A stretch of 64,000 bases of DNA, taken from positions 1-64,000 of the forward strand of contig JASANE010011980.1 in assembly GCA_030248225.1 (NCBI GenBank). Direction: 5' to 3'. The notes beneath the pieces were generated by a model that was not told where the DNA came from, ran no database searches, and worked only from the letters and a program-made list of their open reading frames with translations. The stretch comes from Trileptium ribeirensis. Lineage: Eukaryota > Nematoda > Enoplea > Enoplida > Thoracostomopsidae. Of this stretch, positions 49,050-60,670 are shown one piece after another. Made by a program: the position numbers and the translations under genes. The stretch's first letter is position 1. Each line of letters begins with the position of its first letter.

Positions 49050-51920
49050 ACCTTCTTCCCTGAGAATTGGGGAATTCGACATATATATCTCCCATAAAAC
49101 TAGGGCTTATTGTATATTAATCAGCCGTCCCTTATACACAGGAGTAACGCTAAAACGGACGTGATATACAACCCATAGATTATACAGAAGTGTGTGACTC
49201 TTTACCCTTATGCATACTTGGTACAACAAATAGTCGTCTTTGCAACTTACTGAGGTATATGCTTTTAAAACTGGGGATCGGATAATGTTTGAACCGACCA
49301 TTGATGTGACACTGTCTGGTTTGTAAAATAATCTGTTGAGATATAAATACGCCGAGATAGTGTGGGACCGTGCTTTCCGATATTGTTCCCTATAGCTAAA
49401 TGTTTGTCAGGTATGCAATTTTCACCGTAGACCGAAATACGATCCCCACGCGCGTACTTGTGTTGTACCGGATAAAATATCTTGTAGCTTACCGAGAATA
49501 TTGTTGGCGTAACCAAATTTTTGCGTGCTATGTGCATATAATACCTAATCCATATATATCCCTTGTAGCATAGTTTTTTTCCATTTCGTATGGCCTATAC
49601 TTTGGCATGTTATACTAACAGTATATCAACGGAATATTTGTTGGAAGATTCAGCTGGTTGCGCCAAAAGAAAATTCTTCTCATGTTTAATCTTTAATATC
49701 TTATGTCAGTATTCTTGTTTATAACCGGAATAATTACGTTTGAAGAAGTTCGACTTGCAAATGGCAGTTTGTTAATTTGTAAACGTTATTGATACATATT
49801 CGTTGTCTTATGTGCTCAGAATTATGCTAACGAGCCAACGTTGATCCTGCTGCACATTAGCATGATATATACGGGGCTGTACGTGTATTGTTTCTGAATA
49901 TTTTGGGAAATGGTAATTTTCATGCTTTGATGTTAAATCTGCAAAACAAAAAAGAGCCGAACCCGATTTTTATGCTGCAGCCTTGATGCGGTACTATTAT
50001 GAACAAATCGTTAAGCGGCTCGGGCTAGCTATTTAGTAGAAGTCACAGCTTCCGTATACGACCTTGGCCGATGGTATCACTTATATACTGAATTTTTGAT
50101 AGCGTCTGCAAACTTAATAGTTCCTGATTATTATTAGATACATAGAATGTTCTCTTCGATCTGCTGTACTGCTGAGCTCAATAGTGATGTAATATGTATT
50201 TTTTTAATCTGAATGGGCGGTGTATGTACCGGAAAAAGAAAAATATTTACATAGCTGCGCTTACCAGTAATTTTCATTGAAGTCATTGTTTTACTTTTTT
50301 TGACAGCAGCCATCTACGAAATTTTGAATTTTTGCTATATATTTAACATATATACTACTTTCATCCTTATTTTTTTTATTTATGTACGATTGAATTAACA
50401 GCTATAATCATTTGTGTATTATTTATTTACCTGAATGCTTTGATGCAGATTTGCTAAAAATGATAGGTTGTATTTTATACTGTGCAATAAGCTTTGTGTG
50501 CAGCTTCTTAATTATTACTAAAAATATTTTTCGACTATTTCGTACACAGTAATTACATCTGAATGGCAGCTTATAAGCGCGAAGAAATTTAAAGTTACCC
50601 CACCCACCATCATGTATTATGATAGTCGAAAACCTTTGTAATGGTAGAAATACAGTATTTGGTTCGATTTTTCACTATTCGAAAATTGTCAGAATTGAGT
50701 GTGAATGTGTGATTATTACACTGCGTGAGTGGTATAGCAAAATTTTTGGATCGCAGAAAAACTTGTCTAATCGTTAGCAACTTTGTGTTCGGATTAGTCT
50801 CTGTTCACGAACACATATGTAATGGTGACGTCATAACCAAATAACTCCTTTAGTTTAGCCCATTCGCCTAACTCAAATTAGGCAAATTTCCGTTTGGTAA
50901 AGCAGAAAAGTCGGTGATGTTCCATGGATTTATGAGAACGCAGATTTCGGTCGTAAAGAAATTCTAACCGAACAATTTTACGACGGATTTCGATTGATTA
51001 TAAAGCGCTCGGCAACAATTTTTCTGCGGATAATTAAGGTAAATCGAATGAGAATGGTTGGTGGGATTAAATTTAGGTATAGATTAACAACTTTCATCTG
51101 AACTAACGCAATTTGAGATAACTTTCCGTTTATTTCTAGAATTTTTGGCATTTTGTAGGTATATATCTACATATTTCTGTCTTTCAGAGTCTGCCATGGC
51201 TAGGCATGTATAATGGTTTCCGCAATCTGGAAATACACAATTTTGAGTAACATGCTTGCGTTTAGACTATTTGAAAATGTGAAATCTGCAAACAATTTCT
51301 CTACTGTTTTTATTGTTTTTGCTTTGTTGTAGACTCCGATTTTGTGAAAGACGACTAAACAGTTGAACATTAAAAATCTTGTATCTCAAGGGTTGAATAT
51401 ATTTTTATTCATTGCTGCAAATTTTAGTTCTGTAGGAGTCTAGCATTGCTTAGTATTTATCAAATTCGTAATAATATGTATAGTTTCGATGTAGCTTTTG
51501 GATAAAAAAGTAATTTGTAAAAAAAACTAATATTTAATATAGACATTCTACGATCATAGCGGCCAAAACTCACCTTTAGTGGTCATACGGTATTTGGTGG
51601 TAGGTTAGAATGCTTGTGCTACCTAGCTGTGGTCGTGAATATGCAGTATGTTTCTAAAATTCGCAAATTTTAAATTTCACGATTCTATTGCCTGACTTAT
51701 GGCAAGCATTTTGACTTAAGTCGCAAGTGTACATGTGGGGATTCCTGAATCGCAGTGAGCTCACCTGATTAACGGCGTGCCTGTCTGTATAATGTCCTAC
51801 TGTATACAGACGTATTTTTGTTTTCTCAATTCCTTGTCCCCGAAAATTGTTCACGCTTGTTGTATGTGTTCTATGATGAATGTTAAATTAATCCTTTGTA
51901 TGAATGTTTTGTATAAATTT
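49050..51920. other. Intron 9b-9c, nothing recognised
   Basis: AT-rich sequence without recognisable genes or repeats. The frames at 49107-49537 (minus) and 51654-51854 (minus) have no motif. Confidence 0.5.
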
Positions 51921-51923
51921 TAG

Positions 51924-52006
51924 ACGAACTTGTGCACGAAAAGGAGAACTTGATGACAATTTCAAAGGAATTGGATCAAACGTTCTTGGAATTGGCGAAT
52001 ATCTAA
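51924..52006 (+). CDS. TPM: Tropomyosin terminal exon 9c with stop (canonical end)
   Basis: Acceptor ATTTTAG. AC completes aspartate, then ELVHEKENLMTISKELDQTF and LELANI, stop TAA at 52004. The DELVHEKE start and I-ELDQTF-EL end are the usual protostome C-terminus, so this is the version expected in the standard muscle or general isoform. It is the last exon, 11.8 kb after exon 8; using it requires skipping two earlier terminal exons and their poly(A) sites. Confidence 0.95.
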
Positions 52007-52735
52007 GGCGCTTCCTGTCGTCAGCCTTTTAATAATAATACATTGTCGTGTAAGATTATGTGTGATGCGCTGATGAAACCTAGCACATTATATGTATCGA
52101 TACAATCGACGTGAATCACCTTACTAAAGAAATACATAGCTTGAAGATTATACTTTTTGTTTAATAGAATAAGGATTGTTTCAGCGAAAATTAGGAACTT
52201 TTTTGGACACAAATGTGGGTTATAGTAAAATCTTTGTATGGAATGAAATTTTCCATTTTTAACTTATTTCTGCCTTCAAATTAATTTACACTGCCTTTTT
52301 ATTATTTAAACGGAAGTAGCACGGCATTTCTGTGGCATATAGTTGGTATATGTGCTTGTAACATTGATTCTTTTGATGGTTCCGTACTGCGCTAAACTAA
52401 AATGGAACGGTAACTATGCTTAAAGATTCTAAGGAATTACACGTGTGAATACATCGTGCATTTTTTATTTACAGATTTTATATTATACTAAAGGCGTGCG
52501 TATTTTTGACTTATGGCAAATAGCTTTCCAATGTCAGCTCATCTGACGTGTTTTGGGCGTTTATCACAGTTGCCATTATAACGTGGCTCGCATGTTAATT
52601 TTATATCTGTGTATCAACAACGGTGCTCCTCCTTCGTCTCTGTTACATTTAAGCTCATTTTGTATTTAATATTTCGAGATTGTAGTCTTGTTTATGTCCT
52701 GGTGTTTGGTTGTTGTGTTTCCTTGGAAGTGAACA

Positions 52736-52741
52736 AATAAA
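52736..52741 (+). terminator. Candidate proximal poly(A) signal for exon 9c
   Basis: AATAAA 730 bases after the stop, followed directly by a TA microsatellite. Confidence 0.4.
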
Positions 52742-52744
52742 TAG

Positions 52745-52764
52745 TATATATATATATATATATA
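52745..52764. repeat. (TA)n microsatellite
   Basis: Ten uninterrupted TA dinucleotides. Confidence 0.95.
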
Positions 52765-53144
52765 CTACATTTTATGAATAGCTGAATCTGTGTTGTGCCA
52801 GGCTAAATTAGAAGTACTATAACAGCCAAATAATACCAGAATTTATTCTCAAAATTGCTGAATTCAACCCAAGATTTCACTATGGGTTGGTGTACTTAAT
52901 CTGTATTTGACTTTAGTTATATATCGGACTTTTGACTGGGACATTAACGGACTCAGGTATATACTGATTTTTACTGGGATGTCGTATACATATACGATAT
53001 GTTGCATTCGTGTGTATCAACAATATATTAGACAATAATATAGATACTTTTTTTAATTATATATACTATAATAAAACGTTTTTGGCTGGCTTAAAATTAC
53101 TTGTTATTTCTAAACAATGCTGTCCTAGATTCGGCTGTTCAGTC

Positions 53145-53150
53145 AATAAA
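53145..53150 (+). terminator. Candidate distal poly(A) signal for exon 9c
   Basis: AATAAA followed by GTGTTTAG and, about 30 bases later, a GTGTTGAAG-plus-poly-T GU-rich element. This is the best-formed poly(A) site after exon 9c and would give a 3' UTR of roughly 1.15 kb. Confidence 0.5.
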
Positions 53151-53199
53151 GTGTTTAGTAAAAGCTGCCTCTGTATTGTGTTGAAGTTTTTTTTTTGGT

Positions 53200-54970
53200 G
53201 GCGATTTTATTACATTTATGTAGAACAATAGTCATCTTTGCTTCAGAACTTGTCTGGTGCGTTACCGGTCAACATGCACGTTGTATAACTAGTTATGTTT
53301 GTGCAACCCTAGAGGTATTCCAGGGTACGAGCACCTCCGGGTCGAATATGAATAAAACCTTAAACATGCGGAGGCTCACAGTGCTACATTTTCAGCATTA
53401 AGGCTGTTGTCGAAATAAGATGGCTCCGCATATATCGTTAGTGTAACCAATAGACATAGCTGTCCCGTTTAGTGAATCGCACGGTATCGAAATTATATGA
53501 CTATTATATGATTTTGCATTATAGTAACTACTTCGGGGATGCTCCTACAGTTCGTCAGAGTGCACTGTTATCAAAATGACTAAATTGTACCTCCATTAGT
53601 GGTGTTTAAAGGAGTGGTTCGTTTTCTTCAGTAGTTGCTATCTGAGATGCAGATGCATGCGAGTGTGCGTCCATAATTAGTGATTTTGTGGGATATAATC
53701 GCTATAGAAAAAAATATGGGACGAAGTATCGGACCAATTTTATAGTAACTCTAAAATATTTTGTTCGAGACGCCTGGGTGGACCTAGGTGACGTTAGCAG
53801 TGTAATTTCTTTGCTGTGTAAACGCCAAAGCCAATGCAGGAGCGTAGTTTAAGACTAAATAATCAGCTTGCAAAACCGGCAGGTTTACTGGTTACGGGCC
53901 TAAAACTCTGTCGGTGGTTCTAATGGCGGTTTACAGCGCTCCAATGTCCCCGCTGGCTAGTGGATCGTTGCGCAGGTACCCCTACGAGGGAGATTGTTTC
54001 AAATGGCAAACAATACGTTTTTGAGCATTTAGACTTGTTTTGAGAGGCTGAACAAATAAGCACGATTTGTTTTGTTGCTATTTTTTCGTATGATTGTGCT
54101 GAGTCCGCAAAGCTGTTGTTTATGGGGGGGTTGGCTGCTGTGCTCAAGCGCATGTTTACACAAACTTGGTGGTAACGGCCGCGCACTGACGCTTTGTTAT
54201 AGTTGCCGTTGTCACCTTAGGACATTTCGCGCTCGTGAGTTTTGGCGCTTTAACTAGGGCTTTGAACACAGTTATATATATGCTTTTATCTTTCAAGCCC
54301 TGAATTTTATTATGCTGAAAGTCGTGATGTATATAATATGAACGGCTGGAACCAATTATAGTAAATTGTTTCCAGCTTGCTGCCCAATAAAAATCTATTT
54401 TCACACAGACCTGCAACGTGATAAGTACAGTGACAATGCAGCGTCTATAGCTGTATAGAGGATGAATCGCTGTTTAAACTAATTTCAGTGTTACTCATAT
54501 CGTTCGAGAGGTTTTGCAGTTTTCATTTATTTTGTACCAGACGGATGCATTTAAAAATTCGTTGCTCAATTTTGGTTTCAACGGTTGGTAGCAGTATTTT
54601 CATTAACAAATCAGCTAACTTTGTTTTGTTAATCATTCCAGAGATTTAGTGGAGTCTATTACCGAAAGTTGTACCTTTAACGACCCTGAGGTTACTAGCG
54701 CCAATTTACAAGATATGCGAGAATAATGGAATGATTGCTGAACTATGCGGTGACTTTATGTGGAAGAAAAATATGTTTAGGTAATGTGGTAATTTATCGT
54801 TGTGAAAAGGCACGTGGTTGTTACACCAATTATCATGCGCAATAATACTAACAGAATAAATTTGGACTTGCTTCGATGTGGCTTACTAAGGGTTACGAGG
54901 TAACCTGGATTAGGAAGTCACAGTTTTGTTTATCTATAAAGGCCGGCTGTGCGTAAATTCTATAATATAT
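53200..54970. other. 3' flank, no gene recognised
   Basis: Beyond the likely end of the tropomyosin transcript. Frames at 53920-54416 on both strands show no motif. Confidence 0.5.
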
Positions 54971-54973
54971 GTA

Positions 54974-55505
54974 TAGTTTGCTTTTTCGCTCAGATTGGCG
55001 AAACGTAAAAAGTCCAAAATTAGGATCGCACCGAACCTTCGAGCAGGGGCCTAAAATCACATACAGCAGACGCCCGGAAGTCTTGCTTAACAATCGACAA
55101 TTGACATAAGTGTTAAATTTGTGTTTTTCGCTCAGATTGGCTAAAAGGGAAACATAAAAAGTTCAAAGTTAGGATCGCATCGAACCCCCAAGCAGGGTCC
55201 TATAATCACATTCAGCAGACGCCCTTGAGCTTTACATGACAGTCGGCTACTGGCACAACAACTGTTTTTTTCGCTCAGATTAGCGAAAAGTGAAACGTAA
55301 AATGTTCAAAGTTAGGATCGAACCGAACCCTCGAGCAGGCGCCTAAAATCACATGCAGCAGACGCCCGTGATATTTACATAGCAATCGGCTATTGGTACA
55401 GCAACTGTTAAATTTGTGTTTTTCGTTCCGGTTGGCGAAAAGTGAAACGTAAAAAGTTCAAAGTTACGATTGAACCAATCTTCAAGCAGGCGCCTATAAT
55501 CCATG
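54974..55505. repeat. Satellite array 1, about 152-bp unit
   Basis: Three and a half diverged units. Landmarks per unit are TTTTTCGCTCAGATTGGCGAAA, AAGTTCAAAGTTAGGATCG, ACCGAACCCTCGAGCAGG and AATCACATGCAGCAGACGCC. Some units are shortened by a few bases. The array ends abruptly after GCGCCTATAATC at 55501 and resumes at 57071. Confidence 0.92.
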
Positions 55506-55547
55506 CTTGGTTTTTTCTTCGATTTTTTAGGTCTAGTCTAGGTCCCC

Positions 55548-55994
55548 CTTGGGAACCCAAAATTTTTTTCTTCGGAATACGGTCATGTTGTGTACCTTTC
55601 CTCTTGTTTTGATGAGAGAAGTGTACTGTTGTGTGTTTTATTGAAATCAACGCCACCGTTCGAAAGTTGAGGGCCCAAGTAGCCTGGAAGGGCGGAAATA
55701 AAATGCAGGCCATCCCGTTCTCGATATACTAAGCCTTAGTCGTAGCCTAAGCTAAGTGCTTATATGAGACATACACTAAGCCTGTGTCGGATGGCTGCCG
55801 CCCCCGAACCCCGCTCTAAGCTGTTCATTTTTCTAACGTTATAACGTAGCCCCGCAGGGTTACTTGGGCCCCTTATAACTTTCTAATGGTGGCGTAGATT
55901 TCAATAAAATACCAGTAGATTTATCTCATCAAACCAAGACGAACGATACCCAACATGACCATATTCCGAAGCAAAAATTTTGGATTCCCAAGGG
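55548..55994. repeat. Fold-back repeat inside the satellite gap
   Basis: Left arm about 55548-55700 and right arm about 55845-55994 are inverse complements. CCCTTGGGAACCCAAAATTT and TACGGTCATGTTG on the left correspond to CAACATGACCATA and AAATTTTGGATTCCCAAGGG on the right. The spacer includes GCCTAAGCTAAGT and GGCTGCCGCCCCCGAACCCC, similar to 60910-60960. It may be a transposable element, but its ends are not defined. Confidence 0.7.
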
Positions 55995-55999
55995 GTCTC

Positions 56000-57060
56000 A
56001 AAAAGTAGGAAAAAATTTCCAGGGATGTAGGTGAAATGAGCATTTTCTGAACCGCCTCATCGAGCTGAGTCGATTTATACCAAAATCGGCTCTGAAATCT
56101 TCAAAACTGACCAAATTCTAGCTGTGGGGCTAAAAGAAAAGACCCGAATTTGCAACCACTACAACACAGTGCAGCGGCATTTAAATCTTTCCAACGGGCA
56201 CGGTTATGCTAAACCACACGGTGGCGTAGGAGTACGCATAACGATAGGAGTGCGTATGATTATTTCGTTCGAATTAATAGTGAAAATACTTCATATTTGT
56301 AGTATTGTGTAAACTTACTAACATGGTGTCAAACTGCGCACCGTCCAAGTAACGCTGGAAGCGCATTAATACAATAGAGTATGTAATTTATGTCTACGAT
56401 CCAACTCTCGATCTATTTAATATATTACCTGTCGTGCTAAAAATGCCATACTAAGTGGGTCAATGTGGCTGTTTCAATATATTGTGCGAACACAGATTCT
56501 CTCTCACTTCCTTATGACAATGGTTTCCTAATAATATAGCCTGCAGGTATCTATCACAGGTAAGCAGACCGGTGCGGGGAGTGGGATGGTGGTAGATAAT
56601 CACCAAGGGGTATAACCCGTAGGTTTTGGGTTTTTCTTGGAGGGGGCTGACTTTATCGGTAACCAACCCCCGTTGCATATCCACTTGTGGGCATGTGTAC
56701 TTGGCCTGTGTCTGCCTCGTTTACTGCTTTCATATACTCGATACAAATCCCATGGCTCTATTCAGTACCGCGCCTATTTAATTTAAATTTGCCATCTCGC
56801 AAAAGTTACTGATGCTGTGAAGGAAGCAAGCTATGCTTATGCTAAGATTATATATTTAGTCACTGCTTGGAAGATCGTGTTATACCATTTCTAACATATA
56901 AATAATAAGCATGAAATGTAAAGGCTGCTTAAGTGAGTGTAAATAATGCGCACGGCCGTAATATTTTGTTGCATAACGGTTTTCCAACTATTTTCGGCTC
57001 CAAAATTCTCAAATAGTTTTTTGCAGGAAAAACACTTTTTTCCGTTGGTTTTTTCCGGTG
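56000..57060. other. Rest of the segment interrupting the satellite
   Basis: Mixed sequence between the fold-back repeat and array 2. The frame at 56124-56312 is not recognisable. Confidence 0.4.
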
Positions 57061-57062
57061 CC

Positions 57063-58442
57063 CAACCCTGCTATAATCACATGCAGCAGACGCCAGTGAA
57101 CTTTACATAACAATCTGCTATTGACACAACAACTGTTAAATTTGTGTTTTTCGCTCAGATTGGCGAAAAGTGAAACGTAAAAAGTTCAAAGCTACGATCG
57201 AACCAACCCTCGAGCCAGCGCCTTTAACCACATGCAGCAGACACTGTGAGCTTTACATAATAATCGACTATTGGCACAACAACTGTTAAATTTGTGTTCT
57301 TCGCTCAGATTGACGAAAAGTGAAACGCAAAAAGTTCAAAGTTAGCATTGCACCGAACCCTCGACCAAGCGCCTATAATCACATGCAGCAGACGCCAGTG
57401 AACTTTACATAACAATCGGCTATTGACACAACAACTGTTAAATAAGTGTTTTTCGCTCAGATTGGCGAAAAGTGAAATGTAAAAAGTTTAAAGTTAGGAT
57501 CGAACCGAACCCTCGAGCAGGTGCCTATAATCACATGCAGCAGACGCCCACGGGCTTTACATAACAATCGGCTATTTGTACAATACTGCTAAATTTGTGT
57601 TCTTCCCTCAGATTGGCGAAAAGTGAATCGTAAAAAGTTCAAAGTTAGGACCAAACCGAACCCTCGAGCAGGCGCCTATAATCACATGCAGCAGGTGCCC
57701 GTGAACTTTGCATTACAACCGGCTATTGGCACAACAACTGTTAAATTAGTGTTTTTCGCTCAGCTGGGCGAAAAGTGAAACGTAAAAAGTTCCAAGTTAG
57801 GATCGAACCGAACCCTCGAGCAGGTGCCTATAATCACGTGCAGCAGACGCCCGTGACCTTTCCATAACAAGGGGCTATTTGCACAACAACTGTTGAATTT
57901 GTGTTTTTCGCTCAGATGGGCGAAAAGTGAAACGCAAAAAGTTCAAAGTTATGATCGAACCGAACCCTCGAGCAGGTGCCTATAATCACATGCAGCAGAC
58001 GCCCACGGGCTTTACATAACAATCGGCTATTTGTACAATACTGCTAAATTTGTGTTCTTCGCTCAGATTGGCTAAAAGTGAATCGTAAAAAGTTCAAAGT
58101 TCGGATCAAACCGAACCCTCGAGCAGGCGCCTATAATCACATGCAGCAGATGCCCGTGAACTTTGCATTACAACCGGCTATTAGCACAACAACTGTTAAA
58201 TTAGTGTTTTTCGCTCAGGTGGGCGAAACGTGAAACGTAAAAAGTTCCAAGTTAGGATCGAACCGAACCCTCGAGCAGGTGCCTATAATCACGTGCAGCA
58301 GACGCCCGTGACCTTTCCATAACAAGGGACTATTTGCACAACAACTGTTGAATTTGTGTTTTTCGCTCAGATGGGCGAAAAGTGAAACGCAAAAAGTTCA
58401 AAGTTAGGATTGAACCGAACCCTCGAGCAGGAGCCTATAATG
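57063..58442. repeat. Satellite array 2, nine 152-bp units with a 3-unit higher-order repeat
   Basis: Units begin (CCTATAATC or equivalent) near 57071, 57221, 57372, 57523, 57675, 57827, 57979, 58130 and 58282. The trio starting 57523 is repeated as the trio starting 57979, with the unit-specific variants kept: TTGTACAATACTGCTAAA in the first, GCATTACAACCGGCTATT in the second and CTTTCCATAACAAG in the third. Within each unit TTTTCGC and GCGAAAA flank about 8 bases and can form a hairpin. A degenerate unit lies at about 58768-58840. Confidence 0.95.
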
Positions 58443-59350
58443 CATGAGTAAACTTTAGTTACGCCCATTACCATCATCTTTTGAGAAAAGCGATTGCCAT
58501 TAAGTCGTTCACTGAACACGAAATTCATTTTTGCGTTAAAGAACAAAAATTAGTCCGTTTCATATTCCATACATTATAATTTGAAAATGTTCGCGAACCC
58601 ACTGGTGTTAAAGACAGGGGCCGAATTGCATTCGCTAATGGCGTTGTGGAACAGAAAAATGTCGTAATTTGGTACGGCTATTGAAATACGAGTTTTGTTC
58701 GCTAACAACGTTTTGTGTATGGTGTCAAAAGAGGATGGTTGGGGGCGTATCTAAACTTTACTCTTGCATAATCACGTGCAGAAGATGCCGCGTCGCATAA
58801 GAATCGGCTATTGATACAAGAACTGTTAAATTTGTGTTCCAAGAACTGCGTAAAAATCAAGGGTGGACGGTTCGTCAAACAACTCTGTGTCCGTTGCGTT
58901 TGATTCACTAGAGTTATCTCTGTGCGCATGATAAAGCAAAGGTCAAGAAATGGCAGTTAGTAAATGAAAAAAATGTATATAATAAAGTGTTCATGAACGA
59001 ACACAAGAGAGAAAATATTTAACATTTAAGTTTTACAAATAGCAGCAGTAATAGAATAGTGTTGAAATTACGGATTAGTTTAGACCAGGCGATGGAAAAT
59101 ATTACTAAGAAATTTCGCCATACTGGTATTCAAACGACATGGAACGACGGAATCGTAGCTTTGGCAAATATATATTAGCTGGAATCGGTAATTTTGTCGG
59201 AGCCGAATTCCGCTTACTCGCTGCCAGATACATATCGTCCCGACTCATTCTTACGTATTTTAAACACAACCCATGATGCATGTATAACGCACGTTTATAT
59301 TCGTAAAACTGTAATGTCCATACGTCAAAGAGAAAAATTTTCATAAATTA
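58443..59350. other. Flank of the satellite, nothing recognised
   Basis: Contains a degenerate satellite unit near 58768 and, near 59190-59215, a sequence (GAGCCGAATTCCGCTTACTCGC) similar to one end of the hAT-like element at 37004-38145. No second end was found. Confidence 0.4.
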
Positions 59351-59356
59351 GAGTTT

Positions 59357-59971
59357 ATCAGAACGTAGTGGAGATTGTGTGTTGCAGGGGTGAAATCTTT
59401 TAAATTCCAACGCGATCGACTTAACCGATTTTCGCGAACGACTAAACCGATTTTCATGGTCTTGGGCTCATTTGAACCGGCATAGTCGATTTACCGTGTA
59501 CATTCCCGTAGCATTTTTTGATTTGGTGTCTGGGTCAGGGGTCAAAATGTGAGTTTTTTGCCCCATTTTAGTACCCTTCACGGAAACAAGGTTATTTTTA
59601 TCTTAACTATCGAATTTTTTTCTGGTTGGTTTTATTTCATAAACTGATAAATGCCGATGCCTCTTTTTTTGTTTTTCGATTAAGGCTCCGGTTCATTGGG
59701 TTTGAGGTATGGCACCCTCGTGGTTCCTCGACCAAAAATTCGTAATTTTATTGTGACGTCTTGGGAGGCTGATAGCTTGCACTTCGGGGGGTTTCGGGCA
59801 TGACAAACTTATTGTCTGTGTTAGTTTTGTTCTAACATGCGCGGTATTGTGTGATATTCACATATAGCATAACGACCTATGCTATCAAGAGCTGATTGAC
59901 TATGCACGCAAAAGGCGGAGGTTTACCTATGCTTCACTACGTGCTGCAATAACGATAGAGTTACTAGTTTA
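59357..59971 (+). repeat. Dispersed repeat, copy 2
   Basis: Homologous to 13936-14981. It begins TCAGAACGTAGTGGAG and ends TTCACTACGTGCTGCAATAACG and TTACTAGTTTA. It includes a local duplication of CGACTTAACCGATTTTC with small changes. Confidence 0.75.
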
Positions 59972-60061
59972 CTAATCATTGTCACCAACCGCACAGTGCC
60001 GTTTCATGGGGTTTCAAGGGCTTTGGGGTAGGCGCACCCGATTCCAAAAATGTAGTCTTTT

Positions 60062-60670
60062 TTATCAAAACGTAGTGGATGTTGTGTGTTGCAGGTGTGA
60101 AATCTTTTAAATTCCGTTTGTGTGTGTGTGATCGGCCATAACTCGGGAACAACTTAAACGATTTTCATGACCTTGGGCTCATTCGAACCAGCAAATTTAC
60201 CGTGTACATCTCCGAACGGTTTTTTGAATTGTGGTCTGGTTCCATGGTCAGGTGTCAAAATAGGGGTTTTTGCCCCATTTTAGTCCCATTCACGGAAGCA
60301 AGGTTATTTTTATCTTAACTTTCGAATTTTTTCTCTGGTTGGTTTTATTTTACAGTAAAATAATAAATGCTGATGCCTCTTTTTTGTTTTTCGATTAAGG
60401 CTCCGGTTCTGGATTTATGGGGTTAAAGGTACGGGGTATGGCGCCCCAATGGTTCCCGACCCAAAATTTTAAATTTTGTTCTGACGTCTTGGACGGCTGA
60501 TAAGTTTCACCTGGGGGTTTTTGGGCATGGGAAACTCATTGCCCGCGCTGGTTTTGCTCTTTGACCCATGGTTCCATAAGTGCGGGGGTATGACGCCCCA
60601 TGGTTCGTGTCAGGTTAAAATGAGGGTTTTTCACTCCATTTTGGTACCCTTCACGGAAGCAAGATTATTG
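60062..60670 (+). repeat. Dispersed repeat, copy 3 (3' truncated)
   Basis: Starts like copy 2 (CAAAACGTAGTGGATG) and includes GGCATGGGAAACTCATTGCC at about 60525. Similarity stops near 60668 inside CACGGAAGCAAGATTATT. It lies about 90 bases after copy 2 in the same orientation. Confidence 0.75.

Larger units (their letters stand above)
2778..52006 (+). other. TPM: Tropomyosin gene, short-isoform promoter through three alternative 3' ends
   Basis: Actin-binding, two-stranded coiled-coil protein that lies along actin filaments in muscle (with troponin) and in the cytoskeleton. Thirteen exons are visible. They join in frame as exon 1b (48 codons), 3 (44 codons plus 2 nt), 4 (1 nt plus 39 codons), 5 (23 codons plus 2 nt), 6+7 (1 nt plus 46 codons), 8 (23 codons plus 1 nt) and 9 (2 nt plus 26 codons and a stop). 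This gives 252 residues, the usual length of short tropomyosins. All junctions use GT and AG. Exons 3, 4, 6+7 and 9 exist in 2, 3, 3 and 3 versions with conserved length and phase. The protein body is of protostome type. Exon numbering follows the vertebrate scheme, whose exon sizes (134, 118, 71, 76+63, 70) are matched except that 6 and 7 are one exon here. Exons 1a and 2 of long isoforms are not seen. Coordinates span from the start codon to the last stop codon. Confidence 0.96.

Noticed and set aside
57063..58442. CRISPR-like array
   Set aside because: Units are 152 bp and similar throughout, with no short repeat plus unique spacer pattern, and the setting is an animal genome. It is a satellite.
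59190..59215. Possible third copy of the CCGGAATTCC hAT-like element
   Set aside because: Only one end-like segment is present, with no opposite end or target duplication.
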